A stretch of DNA of 64,000 nt from CAWBRY01 sp963791295 (GTDB lineage Bacteria > Bacteroidota > Bacteroidia > Chitinophagales > Chitinophagaceae). The stretch spans positions 1 through 64,000 of the forward strand of contig CAWBRY010000001.1 of NCBI GenBank assembly GCA_963791295.1, in the 5' to 3' direction. Below the pieces are notes generated by a model. The model saw only the letters and a program-made list of their open reading frames with translations, was not told the origin of the DNA and did not search any database. Of the stretch, positions 53,353-62,109 are shown piece by piece (position 1 is the stretch's first letter; each line of letters opens with the position of its first letter). A program made the position numbers and the translations under genes.

Positions 53353-54171
53353 ATGTCCTTTAACGGGAAGACGGCACTTATCACCGGCGCCACCAGAGGG
53401 ATCGGAAAAGCTATAGCCCTGCGACTAGCCAGGGAAGGCGCTAATATTGCGATCCTCGCAAAAAGCGTGGAAGAAAATGTAAAGCTGGGGGGTACTATTT
53501 TTTCGGCGGCCGAAGAAGTAGAAGCTGCTGGTGGCAAAGGATTGCCAATTCAATGCGATATCCGTTTTGATGATCAGATCGAAAGTTCTGTCGACCAGGT
53601 GATCAAAGAGTTTGGAGGTATTGATATAGTCGTCAATAATGCTTCTGCTATTTCACTCACTCCGACTGATCAGACCATACCCAAGCGATTCGATTTGATG
53701 CATGATATCAATGTAAGGGGAACATTTCTTGTTACTAAAGCTGCTATTCCTCATTTAAGAAAATCAACTAACGGACATATCCTTACCCTGTCTCCACCAT
53801 TGAATATGGATCCCAAATGGTTTGATAAGCACGTTGGATATACCATCACCAAGTATTCGATGAGCATGATGACGATTGGCTGGTCAAAGGAGTTTCAAAA
53901 AGATCGGATTGCTGCCAATTCTCTTTGGCCAAGGACAACTATCGACACGGCGGCTGTAAGGAATCTGTTGGGTGGCGAAGCGCTGGCCCGAATGAGCCGC
54001 ACTACTGAAATACTGGCAGATGCAGCATATTACATATTACGTCAGCCATCGGATAAATGCACAGGAAATTTATTTATTGATGAGGCGGTACTTGCTGCAG
54101 AAGGGATCACTGATCTGCAGAAATATTCTGTTGTTCCCGGCGCCGTGCTTTACAATGATTTGTTTATTTAA
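53353..54171 (+). CDS. SDR family oxidoreductase (HSDL2-like)
   Basis: A 272-aa short-chain dehydrogenase. The cofactor motif is TALITGATRGIGKAIA, the structural motif VNNASAIS, and the catalytic Tyr/Lys are in VGYTITKYSM. A Ser is in TLSPPLN. The group with IPKRFDLMHDINVRGTF resembles hydroxysteroid dehydrogenase-like 2 proteins of fatty-acid metabolism. The start MSFNGKTALITG at 53353 is preferred over an upstream frame opening at 53299. It is convergent with lysS. Confidence 0.9.
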   Translation: MSFNGKTALITGATRGIGKAIALRLAREGANIAILAKSVEENVKLGGTIFSAAEEVEAAGGKGLPIQCDIRFDDQIESSVDQVIKEFGGIDIVVNNASAISLTPTDQTIPKRFDLMHDINVRGTFLVTKAAIPHLRKSTNGHILTLSPPLNMDPKWFDKHVGYTITKYSMSMMTIGWSKEFQKDRIAANSLWPRTTIDTAAVRNLLGGEALARMSRTTEILADAAYYILRQPSDKCTGNLFIDEAVLAAEGITDLQKYSVVPGAVLYNDLFI

Positions 54172-54173
54172 TT

Positions 54174-54268
54174 GTGAGTTGTGAGTGGTGAGTCGTGAGG
54201 ACTTCACAAAGATGTAATGTTCAATGCATCATTGGCGATCCGGCACTACTCACCACTCAACTACTCAC
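54174..54268. repeat. Long inverted repeat between convergent genes
   Basis: The left arm GTGAGTTGTGAGTGGTGAGT (54174-54193) is nearly complementary to the right arm ACTCACCACTCAACTACTCA (54248-54267), with about 50 bases between. It lies between the SDR stop and the lysS stop at 54274 and may act as a terminator for both. Confidence 0.7.
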
Positions 54269-54273
54269 GGCAA

Positions 54274-55794
54274 TCAACCCACTTTCTCCGGCCTCATTTG
54301 AGGAAAAAGCAACACATCCTGAATGGAAACCTGATTTGTAAGCAGCATGCACAGCCGGTCGATGCCGATACCAATCCCCGACGTGGGAGGCATGCCATAT
54401 TCCAGGGCTCGGAGGAAATCGACATCAATAAACATCGCTTCATGATCGCCTCTTTCCAATAGAGCCGCCTGTTCCTCGAATCGCTCCCGTTGATCGATGG
54501 GATCATTCAATTCTGAATAAGCATTGGCAATTTCTTTTCCATTGATCAGTAATTCGAATCTTTCTACCAATCCTTGTTTGCTGCGGTGTTTTTTGGTCAA
54601 TGGACTCATTTCAACCGGGTAATCAATAATGAAAGTGGGCTGCACGAAATGATGCTCACATTGACTGCTAAAGATCTCATCGATCAATTTGCCCTTGCCC
54701 ATTGTCTTATCAAGATGAATATGTAATTGCCGGCAAACCGAACGAAGTTGTTCTTCATTCATCCGGCTGATATCGAAACCTGTATGTTCCTGGATGGCAT
54801 CGAATATGGTAATGCGTTTATAGGGGGCCTTGAAAGAAATGATTTTATCACCTACCGGAACATCAGCAGTACCGCAGACTTGCAGGGCGGCCTTTTCCAT
54901 TAATTGCTCCGTGGTTTCCATCATCCAGAAATAATCCTTGTAGGCGGTATAAAATTCAAGGATGGTAAATTCAGGATTATGTGTCCGGTCCATTCCTTCG
55001 TTGCGAAAGTTGCGACTGAATTCATATACCCAATCAAAACCGCCTACTATCAATCTTTTTAAATATAATTCATTGGCAATCCTCAGGTAGAATTCTACAT
55101 CCAGCGCATTATGATGCGTGATGAATGGCCTGGCTGCCGCACCTCCTGGAATCGATTGCAACACGGGAGTATCGACCTCCAATGCTCCCCGCTCATTCAA
55201 AAATTCGCGAATAGAATTAATTAAGCGCGTTCGCTTTACGAAAGTTTCTTTAACGGAGGGATTAATGACCAGATCTGCATACCGTTGCCGGTAACGAAAT
55301 TCAGGATCCGTGACCGCATCATAGGTTTGACCCTCCGCCTCCTTAACAATTGGCAAAGGACGCAAGGACTTGCAAAGCATGACCAAATCTTTTACATGGA
55401 TGGACGTCTCGCCAGTTTTGGTAATAAACGCATATCCTTTGATCCCGATGATATCTCCGATATCGGTAAGTTTTTTCCAAACGATATCATATAATGATTT
55501 GTCCTCGCCGGGGCAAATTTCGTCGCGCCTGAGATAAAGTTGAATTTTTCCATGTGCATCCTGCAAGACTGCAAAATTTGCCTTTCCCATATCCCGTACA
55601 CTCATGATCCGCCCTGCAATGCAGATATCGGCAAACTGATCCTTGGTTTCGACTGTATAATTCTCTTTGATATATGCCGAATTGCTATTTACTGGATACA
55701 AAGAAGCCGGGTAAGGCTCAATGCCCATGATGATCAGTTCAGCCAGTTTTTCACGTCGAAGTTGTTCCTGTTCCGAAAGTTGTGTGGTTTGCAT
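54274..55794 (-). CDS. lysS: Lysyl-tRNA synthetase, class II
   Basis: A 506-aa class II synthetase that charges tRNA-Lys. An N-terminal anticodon-binding OB domain is followed by the catalytic core with EFSRNFRNEGMDRTHNPEFT (motif 2) and GIGIGIDRLCML (motif 3). The start MQTTQLSEQEQLRREKL at 55794 is typical; the frame opening at 55854 would add 20 residues that overlap the promoter. The -7 element TACCTTTG lies just upstream. Confidence 0.96.
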   Translation of the reverse strand: MQTTQLSEQEQLRREKLAELIIMGIEPYPASLYPVNSNSAYIKENYTVETKDQFADICIAGRIMSVRDMGKANFAVLQDAHGKIQLYLRRDEICPGEDKSLYDIVWKKLTDIGDIIGIKGYAFITKTGETSIHVKDLVMLCKSLRPLPIVKEAEGQTYDAVTDPEFRYRQRYADLVINPSVKETFVKRTRLINSIREFLNERGALEVDTPVLQSIPGGAAARPFITHHNALDVEFYLRIANELYLKRLIVGGFDWVYEFSRNFRNEGMDRTHNPEFTILEFYTAYKDYFWMMETTEQLMEKAALQVCGTADVPVGDKIISFKAPYKRITIFDAIQEHTGFDISRMNEEQLRSVCRQLHIHLDKTMGKGKLIDEIFSSQCEHHFVQPTFIIDYPVEMSPLTKKHRSKQGLVERFELLINGKEIANAYSELNDPIDQRERFEEQAALLERGDHEAMFIDVDFLRALEYGMPPTSGIGIGIDRLCMLLTNQVSIQDVLLFPQMRPEKVG

Positions 55795-55817
55795 CAATAA
55801 TTGTTTCAAAAGTGGTG

Positions 55818-55825
55818 CAAAGGTA
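55818..55825 (-). promoter_or_regulatory. Candidate -7 element for lysS
   Basis: The minus strand reads TACCTTTG, 23 bases before the ATG at 55794. It supports the shorter lysS start. The -33 element is weak. Confidence 0.5.
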
Positions 55826-55958
55826 CTGGTTCGCTGGGCACGAAATTTTACCATAGGAAAGTTCGTAAATACCTTAAAGAATAGCCAAAATTAGCGGCAT
55901 GCTTTTGGCGGCATACATCCCGGCTGGTAATTTGGCCGTCACTATTTAAACTAAACTC

Positions 55959-56681
55959 ATGAAGAAAAATCCACTAATCATTGTCGTATTTTTTGCAAGC
56001 CTGGTTCTTTCTACTTCTGCATCAGCCCAGCTCGATGTTTCTAAGATATTTTCAAAAAAATCTCCTGGAGTTTCAAAGGATGAGGCCGGACTCGGTATTA
56101 AGGAAGCGTTAACGCAAGGCGTTACAGCAGCCGTGCTCAATTTGAATAAAACAGATGGTTTTTTTGGAAGCGAGATATATAAAGTTTTGTTACCACCGGA
56201 TGCAGTAAAAGTTGAAAATACTTTACGGAAAGTCGGCATGGGTGCACAGGTAGACAAAGCAATCCTCCAGATCAATCGTGGCGCTGAAGACGCTGTTGCT
56301 TTTGCGAAGCCCATATTTGTTGATGCCATTAAGGAAATGACCATCACTGATGCGTTGAATATTCTCAGGGGACCTAATGATGGCGCTACGCAATATTTCA
56401 AACAAAAGACAACCGACAAATTAGTAGCTGCCTTCTCGCCTTCGGTAAAAAATTCGTTGGATAAGACAGAGGCAACAAAGTACTATTCAGATATCGTGAA
56501 TACCTACAATAATTTTCCTACAACGTTTAAAAAAGTAAATCCCGACCTCACGAGTTATGTGGTTGGCAGGGCGGTCGATGCTTTATTTGACCAGGTGGCT
56601 AAAGAAGAAGCGAATATCAGGGCCAATCCAGCAGCAAGAGCCACCGATTTGTTGAAGAAAGTATTTGGTGGAAGCAAGTGA
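55959..56681 (+). CDS. DUF4197 family exported protein
   Basis: A 240-aa protein with a signal peptide (LIIVVFFASLVLSTSASA, then QLDV). The body matches DUF4197: GLGIKEALTQGVTAAV, ILQINRGAEDAVAFAKPIF, ILRGPNDGATQYFKQKT and the ending KEEANIRANPAARATDLLKKVFG. It is a mostly helical periplasmic protein of unknown function. It is divergent from lysS and 30 bases upstream of the broken CHAT gene. Confidence 0.88.
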   Translation: MKKNPLIIVVFFASLVLSTSASAQLDVSKIFSKKSPGVSKDEAGLGIKEALTQGVTAAVLNLNKTDGFFGSEIYKVLLPPDAVKVENTLRKVGMGAQVDKAILQINRGAEDAVAFAKPIFVDAIKEMTITDALNILRGPNDGATQYFKQKTTDKLVAAFSPSVKNSLDKTEATKYYSDIVNTYNNFPTTFKKVNPDLTSYVVGRAVDALFDQVAKEEANIRANPAARATDLLKKVFGGSK

Positions 56682-56711
56682 TGCGAACAAGTTCATAACT
56701 TTATTTAAGTT

Positions 56712-57170
56712 ATGAAGCCACTCCTTTTGCCAGTCCTTATATCCACCATCCTGGTGGTGCCGGAACTTCATGCTAAGGCCAGGGTTGAATTTCAGCAGGA
56801 CACAGTCCCCCAAACAATTCTGATCATAAATTCTTTTGACGCCATGTCCATGGATGGCAGAAAGAAAAAAAAGGAATTGTTTGCCCAATTAGCCGATAGC
56901 CTCAAACAATTATTGTATCGACGGATCGAGCCTAATTATCAGAATGGAGTCACTATCCTCAATGGGTTGCTGCCTCAAAATGCAAACTACGACAGCGCGG
57001 TCCTTTCTATGATGACGGATACAGCCAGTACCATGGCTATAACGATAAAGAATTTAGATATCTATTTTGATCAAACGGGTATGGAAGTATCGGGGGAAAA
57101 GGGGGATAAAAGCCGGAAAGTATCTTATGATATTTGTTCCAATATAACCTATGCTCTGTACAACAGATGA
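56712..57170 (+). CDS. CHAT/TPR protease gene, fragment 1 (N-terminal, frame stops)
   Basis: A 152-aa reading frame with a signal peptide (LLLPVLISTILVVPELHA). It ends ...YALYNR followed by TGA at 57168-57170. The next frame, read one base later, continues directly with DEGKLTESVIKFCEPYSERN. An extra base near 57163 would explain the break. The piece has no TPR of its own and forms the exported N-terminal part of the split protein. Alternatively it is a separate small gene that overlaps the next frame by 20 bases; I consider this less likely. Confidence 0.6.
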   Translation: MKPLLLPVLISTILVVPELHAKARVEFQQDTVPQTILIINSFDAMSMDGRKKKKELFAQLADSLKQLLYRRIEPNYQNGVTILNGLLPQNANYDSAVLSMMTDTASTMAITIKNLDIYFDQTGMEVSGEKGDKSRKVSYDICSNITYALYNR

Positions 57171-58020
57171 AGGGAAACTGACGGAATCGGTGATAAAGTT
57201 TTGTGAACCCTACTCCGAGAGGAATTCCCTTAGTAGCGTTATTACTTTCGGGCCGGATATCGTTTCAAAACGGAAAGATGCGTTTAAAATATTAGCTACG
57301 AATGTCGAAAAGTTATTTCTATCGGCCGACTTGCCGCTGTCCTCGCGCAATGGTAATAGGGTCAGGTGGAAAATCAAGTCTGCAGATACTCTATTGAAAT
57401 ACTCATTGTGTTTCGCCGATCAGGCTCAATTGCTTTACAACGGAGCAACGTTAAAGAACCGTATCAATCAATCGCTGGCTGAATCCGGTGATGTTTCCTA
57501 CTACCATGGCCGATATTTCAATTCCCGTGTACGATATCAATATGCTTTGATGGAACTGCCAATGAGTGAATCTGTCAGTGATTCAGGGTTTTCCTATTTC
57601 ATGAGCCGGACGATGGATACAAGCCGTCAAAGCCTGGACTATATAAGGGTCAAGACCCGAATCATCAATTCGGTTGGATTGCTATACCAGACCCGGGGCA
57701 AGTTTGTACAGGCTGGAGAATTATTGAATTGGGCGCTGGAAAAACGGGAGAATATTTTGGGTAGATCCAGCCCGGAATATGTCAATAGCCTTCATAATCT
57801 CGCCGTGTTTAAAAAAGACCTGGGCTATTATGAGGAGGCTGACAGCATTTTCAATTTATTGATTCCGCTTTTTAAAGAATTATTTTCCACTCAATCTATC
57901 CAATATGTTGCTCTCTTAAATAATCGGGCAATGCTCCTTGCCGAGCTCGGCAGGAATAAAGAAGCATCGCAATTGTTGGATGAAGCCATTGAGCCTTGGA
58001 GCGACCGTACTGAGTCCTGA
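57151..58020 (+). CDS. CHAT/TPR protease gene, fragment 2 (TPR region)
   Basis: A 289-aa frame rich in TPR units of the kinesin-light-chain type, e.g. SPEYVNSLHNLAVFKKDLGY and IQYVALLNNRAMLLAELGR. It has no signal peptide and begins inside fragment 1. It ends ...LLDEAIEPWS, then shifts out of frame to a stop at 58018-58020. The repeat pattern continues in the next frame, so the break lies near 57980-58005. Confidence 0.6.
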   Translation: MLCTTDEGKLTESVIKFCEPYSERNSLSSVITFGPDIVSKRKDAFKILATNVEKLFLSADLPLSSRNGNRVRWKIKSADTLLKYSLCFADQAQLLYNGATLKNRINQSLAESGDVSYYHGRYFNSRVRYQYALMELPMSESVSDSGFSYFMSRTMDTSRQSLDYIRVKTRIINSVGLLYQTRGKFVQAGELLNWALEKRENILGRSSPEYVNSLHNLAVFKKDLGYYEEADSIFNLLIPLFKELFSTQSIQYVALLNNRAMLLAELGRNKEASQLLDEAIEPWSDRTES

Positions 58021-58162
58021 TTATTTTGATTACGAACGAATCCTGACCAATAAAGCATTGCTGGAACAGGAATCGGGTAACCTGAATAATGCCGAACAAT
58101 ATTACCAGCAGGCCATCAACAATATGGAAGAAAAAGGAGGCCGACGATCATCCCGACTATAA
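57938..58162 (+). pseudogene. CHAT/TPR protease gene, fragment 3 (short TPR piece)
   Basis: This frame carries the middle of a TPR unit, LSPDYFDYERILTNKALLEQ and GNLNNAEQYYQQAINNMEE, from about 57995 to 58130. Its upstream part in this frame is out-of-frame noise. It leaves frame again near GAAGAAAAAGG (about 58128-58138), where one extra base shifts into the long frame that follows. Confidence 0.6.
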
Positions 58163-60059
58163 TAATATAATGGTGTATTATGGTTCCCTGCGGGTACAAA
58201 AAAATGATCCGCAGGTCCTTGATTTTCTAACGAAGGTGGTTGACAAAGTGAAAAAACGGTATAAAGAAAATCATCCTTTGACGGCAAGGGCACTGACCAA
58301 CATAGGCGATTACTATTTGAATAGTAAATCTTACGCAGCTGCCAGGGACATATATAACCAGGTTTTGACTATTCAGTTAAACGTTCTGGGGAATAATCAT
58401 AAGGACTATTTAAATACTTTGATCAAAATGGCGATATGTGAATGGTCGTCGGGTGATAAAGGAAACGCCGCTATCCATTTTAATGAGGCCACTCAGAAAT
58501 ATTTGTTGATGCTGAATAAGATTTTTCCGAGCATGAGTGAATCGGAAAAAACCATTTTCTGGAGAACATTAAAACCGAATATTGACGCATACATGTCTTT
58601 TGCTATGGAAAACGGGCCTTCGCAACCTTCTCTGTTGACGGATGCCTATAATCTCCAACTAAAGACAAAAGGAATTTTGATCAACGCAACCAGGCAGACT
58701 AGAAACAGTATTTTAAACTCTACGGATACGGTGATACGGAAACTATACGGGGAATGGCTTGAACTGAAGAGTACACTCGCCAGCTACTACAGCTCCCCTC
58801 TGGAGGATCTGAAGGATGATCATATCCGTTTGGATGACCTGGAAGAAAAGGCAAACAAGTTGGAAAAAGAATTATCCTCTCGTTCTTCCAGGTTTAGCGC
58901 TGCATATAAACCGGCAGAAATTTCTTATGAGGACCTGAGGAACAAATTGAATCCGGACGAAGCTGCTATAGAGATCATCCGTGTATTCAACTACTATGGG
59001 CAACATAAAGGAGAAGCTGAATATTTTGGACTGGTAGCTAAAAAGGAGGATGCTAGCCCAAGTCTCGTAAAACTTGGTAACAGCGATGACCTGGAGAAAA
59101 AATTCCTGACTATTTATAAAAAATCTATCCTTAATAAGGTGAAGGATACCCAATCATATAGAAATTATTGGCAAGCATTGGAAACCGCCGTCGGCAAGCG
59201 AACGACCATATATGTTTCGGTGGACGGAGTATACAATACAATTAATCTCAACACCCTTCAACGAAAAGATGGAAAATTTATCCTGGATGAGTATAATATT
59301 GTGCTGGTGCCCAATACGCAATCAGTCGTGCTCGGAATGAAATCAACATCATCCATGTCGATGGGAGAATCGGAGGCTATTTTGCTGGGATCTCCTATCT
59401 ACGGTAACGATGCGCTGATTCCGCCTCTTCCAGGTACCAAAGAAGAGATCCGGCGAATTGATACCATTCTGGTCCGCGACCATGTAAAGACAAAAGTTTT
59501 AATTGAAAAATCTGCTTCAGAGGAAAATATCAAGTCCGCGAACCATCCATCCATACTTCATATTGCCACACACGGTTTTTTCAATCCGAATGCTGATTTG
59601 AGCAGGAATATGAATATGGGTATCACGGTTTCGCGGGCCAAAGAAAATGCTTTGTTGCGATCGGGCTTATTGTTTAATGGCGCGGCCGCTGTATATAGCG
59701 ATGAGCCGAATATGGAAGGAAGTAATAACGGTGTACTATATGCGTATGAGGCAATGAACCTGGATTTGCAAGGAACTCGCCTCGTGGTATTAAGCGCCTG
59801 TGAGACCGGCATTGGTGAGATCGTGAATGGGGAGGGAGTGTACGGATTATCGCGTTCGTTTCAAGTGGCCGGGGCGGATAAAATATTGATGAGTCTTTGG
59901 AAAGTAGATGATGAGACGACGAGGCAATTAATGATTGCCTTTTATGAAAACTGGCAGCGCCTCAACGATCCCCAGAGAGCATTTATTCAGGCGCAGCAAA
60001 CGATCAAGAAAAAGTATCCACAACCTTATTATTGGGGAGGGTTTATATTATTGAATTGA
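58089..60059 (+). CDS. CHAT/TPR protease gene, fragment 4 (TPR and CHAT domain)
   Basis: A 656-aa frame whose true continuation begins near EADDHPDYNNIMVYYGSL at about 58138. Two to three more TPR units follow (TARALTNIGDYYLNSKSYAA), then a helical linker and the CHAT caspase-like domain from about residue 330. The catalytic His is in ILHIATHGFFN and the Cys in VVLSACETGIGE; the end reads PYYWGGFILLN, the usual CHAT finish. The catalytic half is intact. CHAT proteases with TPR regions act in cell-death or defence pathways in several bacteria. Whether this one is expressed is uncertain because of the frameshifts upstream. Confidence 0.85.
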   Translation: MPNNITSRPSTIWKKKEADDHPDYNNIMVYYGSLRVQKNDPQVLDFLTKVVDKVKKRYKENHPLTARALTNIGDYYLNSKSYAAARDIYNQVLTIQLNVLGNNHKDYLNTLIKMAICEWSSGDKGNAAIHFNEATQKYLLMLNKIFPSMSESEKTIFWRTLKPNIDAYMSFAMENGPSQPSLLTDAYNLQLKTKGILINATRQTRNSILNSTDTVIRKLYGEWLELKSTLASYYSSPLEDLKDDHIRLDDLEEKANKLEKELSSRSSRFSAAYKPAEISYEDLRNKLNPDEAAIEIIRVFNYYGQHKGEAEYFGLVAKKEDASPSLVKLGNSDDLEKKFLTIYKKSILNKVKDTQSYRNYWQALETAVGKRTTIYVSVDGVYNTINLNTLQRKDGKFILDEYNIVLVPNTQSVVLGMKSTSSMSMGESEAILLGSPIYGNDALIPPLPGTKEEIRRIDTILVRDHVKTKVLIEKSASEENIKSANHPSILHIATHGFFNPNADLSRNMNMGITVSRAKENALLRSGLLFNGAAAVYSDEPNMEGSNNGVLYAYEAMNLDLQGTRLVVLSACETGIGEIVNGEGVYGLSRSFQVAGADKILMSLWKVDDETTRQLMIAFYENWQRLNDPQRAFIQAQQTIKKKYPQPYYWGGFILLN

Positions 60060-60088
60060 GTGATAGTCGAATCAGTTGAGAGAGATTG

Positions 60089-60376
60089 TCATGGTATTAT
60101 TTCTTCTATTGACAAAAGGATAATTTTATTCTGCTCTGTAATAATCCTGTATAAAACCTTAATTGTTGGGATATCTGGGTTTATAGATTCTTCGGTAATC
60201 CAATGATAATAGTCGTTGTTTATTCTTTCAAACGCATGGGGGTTTCTTGCAAGTTGCCACTCTATCATATTATTTAATTCTAATGCCCGGGGAAACCGCT
60301 TAGCAACAGAATTAAATTGTTCGATAAATTCTTCTGATTTAATAACGTCATATATTGGCTTATGTTTTTTTGCCAT
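60089..60376 (-). CDS. RelE/ParE-like toxin
   Basis: A 95-aa protein (or 102 aa from the ATG at 60397). It has the small RelE/ParE layout: two N-terminal helices (FIEQFNSVAKRFPRALELNN), then strands ending in IKVLYRIITEQNKIILLSIEEI. Catalytic residues cannot be named reliably. It directly follows, and overlaps by 17 bases, the Panacea-domain gene, the usual antitoxin-then-toxin order. Base composition is AT-rich. RelE-type toxins cut mRNA on the ribosome and ParE-type toxins poison gyrase; the target here is unknown. Confidence 0.65.
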   Translation of the reverse strand: MAKKHKPIYDVIKSEEFIEQFNSVAKRFPRALELNNMIEWQLARNPHAFERINNDYYHWITEESINPDIPTIKVLYRIITEQNKIILLSIEEIIP

Positions 60377-61007
60377 TAGATGAAAGATATTTTTCAATAG
60401 TTTTTACGGATGCATCGATATCTTTTTGTGTGGGTTGTCGGGAAGTGAGTAAAAACGTAAAAAACGGAAGCTCTTCGTTTTTATCAGCGGTTTTCCAGGC
60501 TAGTGAGTCATGTGTGATACTACTTATTTCTTTGGCATTTTGATCACCGAACCAATTTATGACGTCGTCAATTAAAACAATTTCTTTTTTTTCAAACACT
60601 TTTACATTGGCTTGCCGTTTGGGAATATATCTATTTTGCAAAGTATTATAGTAAGGCTCTTTTTGTATTTCCAAATCACCACTTTTAACAAGACCATCTC
60701 TTATTGATAAGTACTTTCCGGGTTCTGGTGTTGGCCCAAACTCTTGTTTGATATATTTAAAATCGGATATTGGTTTGCCTAATTTGAGATAACTCATGCA
60801 ATCGCAGAAGTACAATGATTTTTCCAGTAGAACCTTTCCATACGTAGGTTTATCTTTTAGTTTATTTGCAACATAGATTATAAACTCAATAGTTTTTTTT
60901 GAAGCAGAAGTTTTTTCCGAAAGTCCCATACCTATTTCTTTTTCGCTAATAAAATTAGTAAATTTATCTGGCAACTTTTTTAGTATTTTTTGGAAGCGGT
61001 AAAGCAT
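60360..61007 (-). CDS. Panacea (DUF4065/SocA-like) antitoxin
   Basis: A 215-aa protein whose core matches the Panacea domain: TYGKVLLEKSLYFCDCMSYL, GKPISDFKYIKQEFGPTPEP and, near the end, ISSITHDSLAWKT. Panacea proteins neutralise very different toxins in two-gene systems. The start may be internal (MGLSEKTSASKKT at 60929), since the first 26 residues are not part of the domain. One line of this region has 27% G+C (60361-60420), against about 48% in the flavin reductase gene next door (61201-61260). This suggests the pair was acquired. Confidence 0.8.
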   Translation of the reverse strand: MLYRFQKILKKLPDKFTNFISEKEIGMGLSEKTSASKKTIEFIIYVANKLKDKPTYGKVLLEKSLYFCDCMSYLKLGKPISDFKYIKQEFGPTPEPGKYLSIRDGLVKSGDLEIQKEPYYNTLQNRYIPKRQANVKVFEKKEIVLIDDVINWFGDQNAKEISSITHDSLAWKTADKNEELPFFTFLLTSRQPTQKDIDASVKTIEKYLSSNGKKT

Positions 61008-61012
61008 AAAGT

Positions 61013-61894
61013 CTAAGAGGTAGCTAGCAAAACCTGCCAGGCTTCCTGCACTTTACCTTCGTCCAGTAATTTCCTGGCATATTCATGCAATTCCTTTTCC
61101 ATCTCTTCCGGATTGATGCTGTAGTATTGAATGATTTGCTTAAGATGAGCGTCTTCAAATGAAGGGTCGATTTCTGGCATCTCATGTACATTGGCCAGTT
61201 GTCCGAGATGATTTCCGGTTAATACCTTACTTGTCCGAATACTTTGTGGCAGTGCGTCCAGGCCAATACCTAAGTGCATATTGGGCTTTTGCACCTGGAA
61301 GAGGTTAGCTTCATTCACCACACAGTACCAATCTGCACCCAGCCTGGCCACATGATGAAGTTTGCGTTGGTCTATCTTCTTGTTTGCATCGAGTAAAGAA
61401 TCATCCAGGTGCATTATCAATACTTCACAGATCACCAGGTTGCCCGCACCGCCCACAGTACCCAATGGTTTTATCTCAAGAACTTTGCATTCAAGTTTTA
61501 CTTTACTTTCTTTCACCATCGGCGGTCTTACAAGGGTAGCGGGTTCCGCTGTAAACCCGGCTTTAGTAAATTCATTTGTTCCTTTGGGGTATTCGCAACT
61601 GGCTAGCGAAACCTGTTGAACCATATCGAAGGTGACAATGTTAATCACGACTTCAGGGATTTCCATCAGGTTTTCCAGCGTGTGTTTGGTCGTATTATTC
61701 CTTAATCGCCGGGCAGGAGAGAAGACAACAACGGGTGGGTTGTTGGAGAACAGGTTAAAAAAACTGAAAGGACTCAGGTTCACATTTCCAGCCTGATCAA
61801 TGGTGCTGGCGAAACATATCGGTCGCGGAGCTATTACATGCTGCAGGTAGTATTGCTTTTCAATGGGTACTAGCTCTTTCAAATCAAAGGTCAT
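61013..61894 (-). CDS. Flavin reductase-like protein
   Basis: A 293-aa protein of the flavin reductase-like (FMN-binding split-barrel) family. Motifs are HVIAPRPICFASTIDQAGNVNLSPFSFFN near the start (shown in part: IAPRPICFAST) and FSPARRLRNNTTKHTLEN, with NIVTFDMVQQVSLASCEYP following. Members bind FMN and reduce flavins or serve as flavin-dependent reductases with unknown substrate. It ends five bases before the Panacea gene start, so the toxin-antitoxin pair may depend on its transcript. Confidence 0.88.
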   Translation of the reverse strand: MTFDLKELVPIEKQYYLQHVIAPRPICFASTIDQAGNVNLSPFSFFNLFSNNPPVVVFSPARRLRNNTTKHTLENLMEIPEVVINIVTFDMVQQVSLASCEYPKGTNEFTKAGFTAEPATLVRPPMVKESKVKLECKVLEIKPLGTVGGAGNLVICEVLIMHLDDSLLDANKKIDQRKLHHVARLGADWYCVVNEANLFQVQKPNMHLGIGLDALPQSIRTSKVLTGNHLGQLANVHEMPEIDPSFEDAHLKQIIQYYSINPEEMEKELHEYARKLLDEGKVQEAWQVLLATS

Positions 61895-61949
61895 GGTGGG
61901 GGAGTTAAGCCTGATGCAAAGTTATAGGTTGGGGGGTTTGATTGGTGGG

Positions 61950-61974
61950 GGTATATAGGTATATAAGGTATATA
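61950..61974. repeat. Three tandem copies of GGTATATA
   Basis: GGTATATA occurs at 61950-61957, 61958-61965 and 61967-61974, between the flavin reductase start and the DUF2807 gene. The 215-base gap otherwise shows no gene. Confidence 0.6.
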
Positions 61975-62109
61975 GGCAAATAAATAAGTATCAGTCAAAG
62001 GCCTTTCAGGATTTTCATTAAAAAAATTTTGATTCTAAGAAAAAAAGCACAACTTCGTACTACGAAACATTTCGTTTTAACCTTATTCTCTCATTCAATT
62101 AGTGATTTT

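Noticed and set aside
61013..61894. Flavin reductase as a part of the toxin-antitoxin system
   Set aside because: It has normal base composition and a clear enzyme family; only the short spacing links it to the pair.
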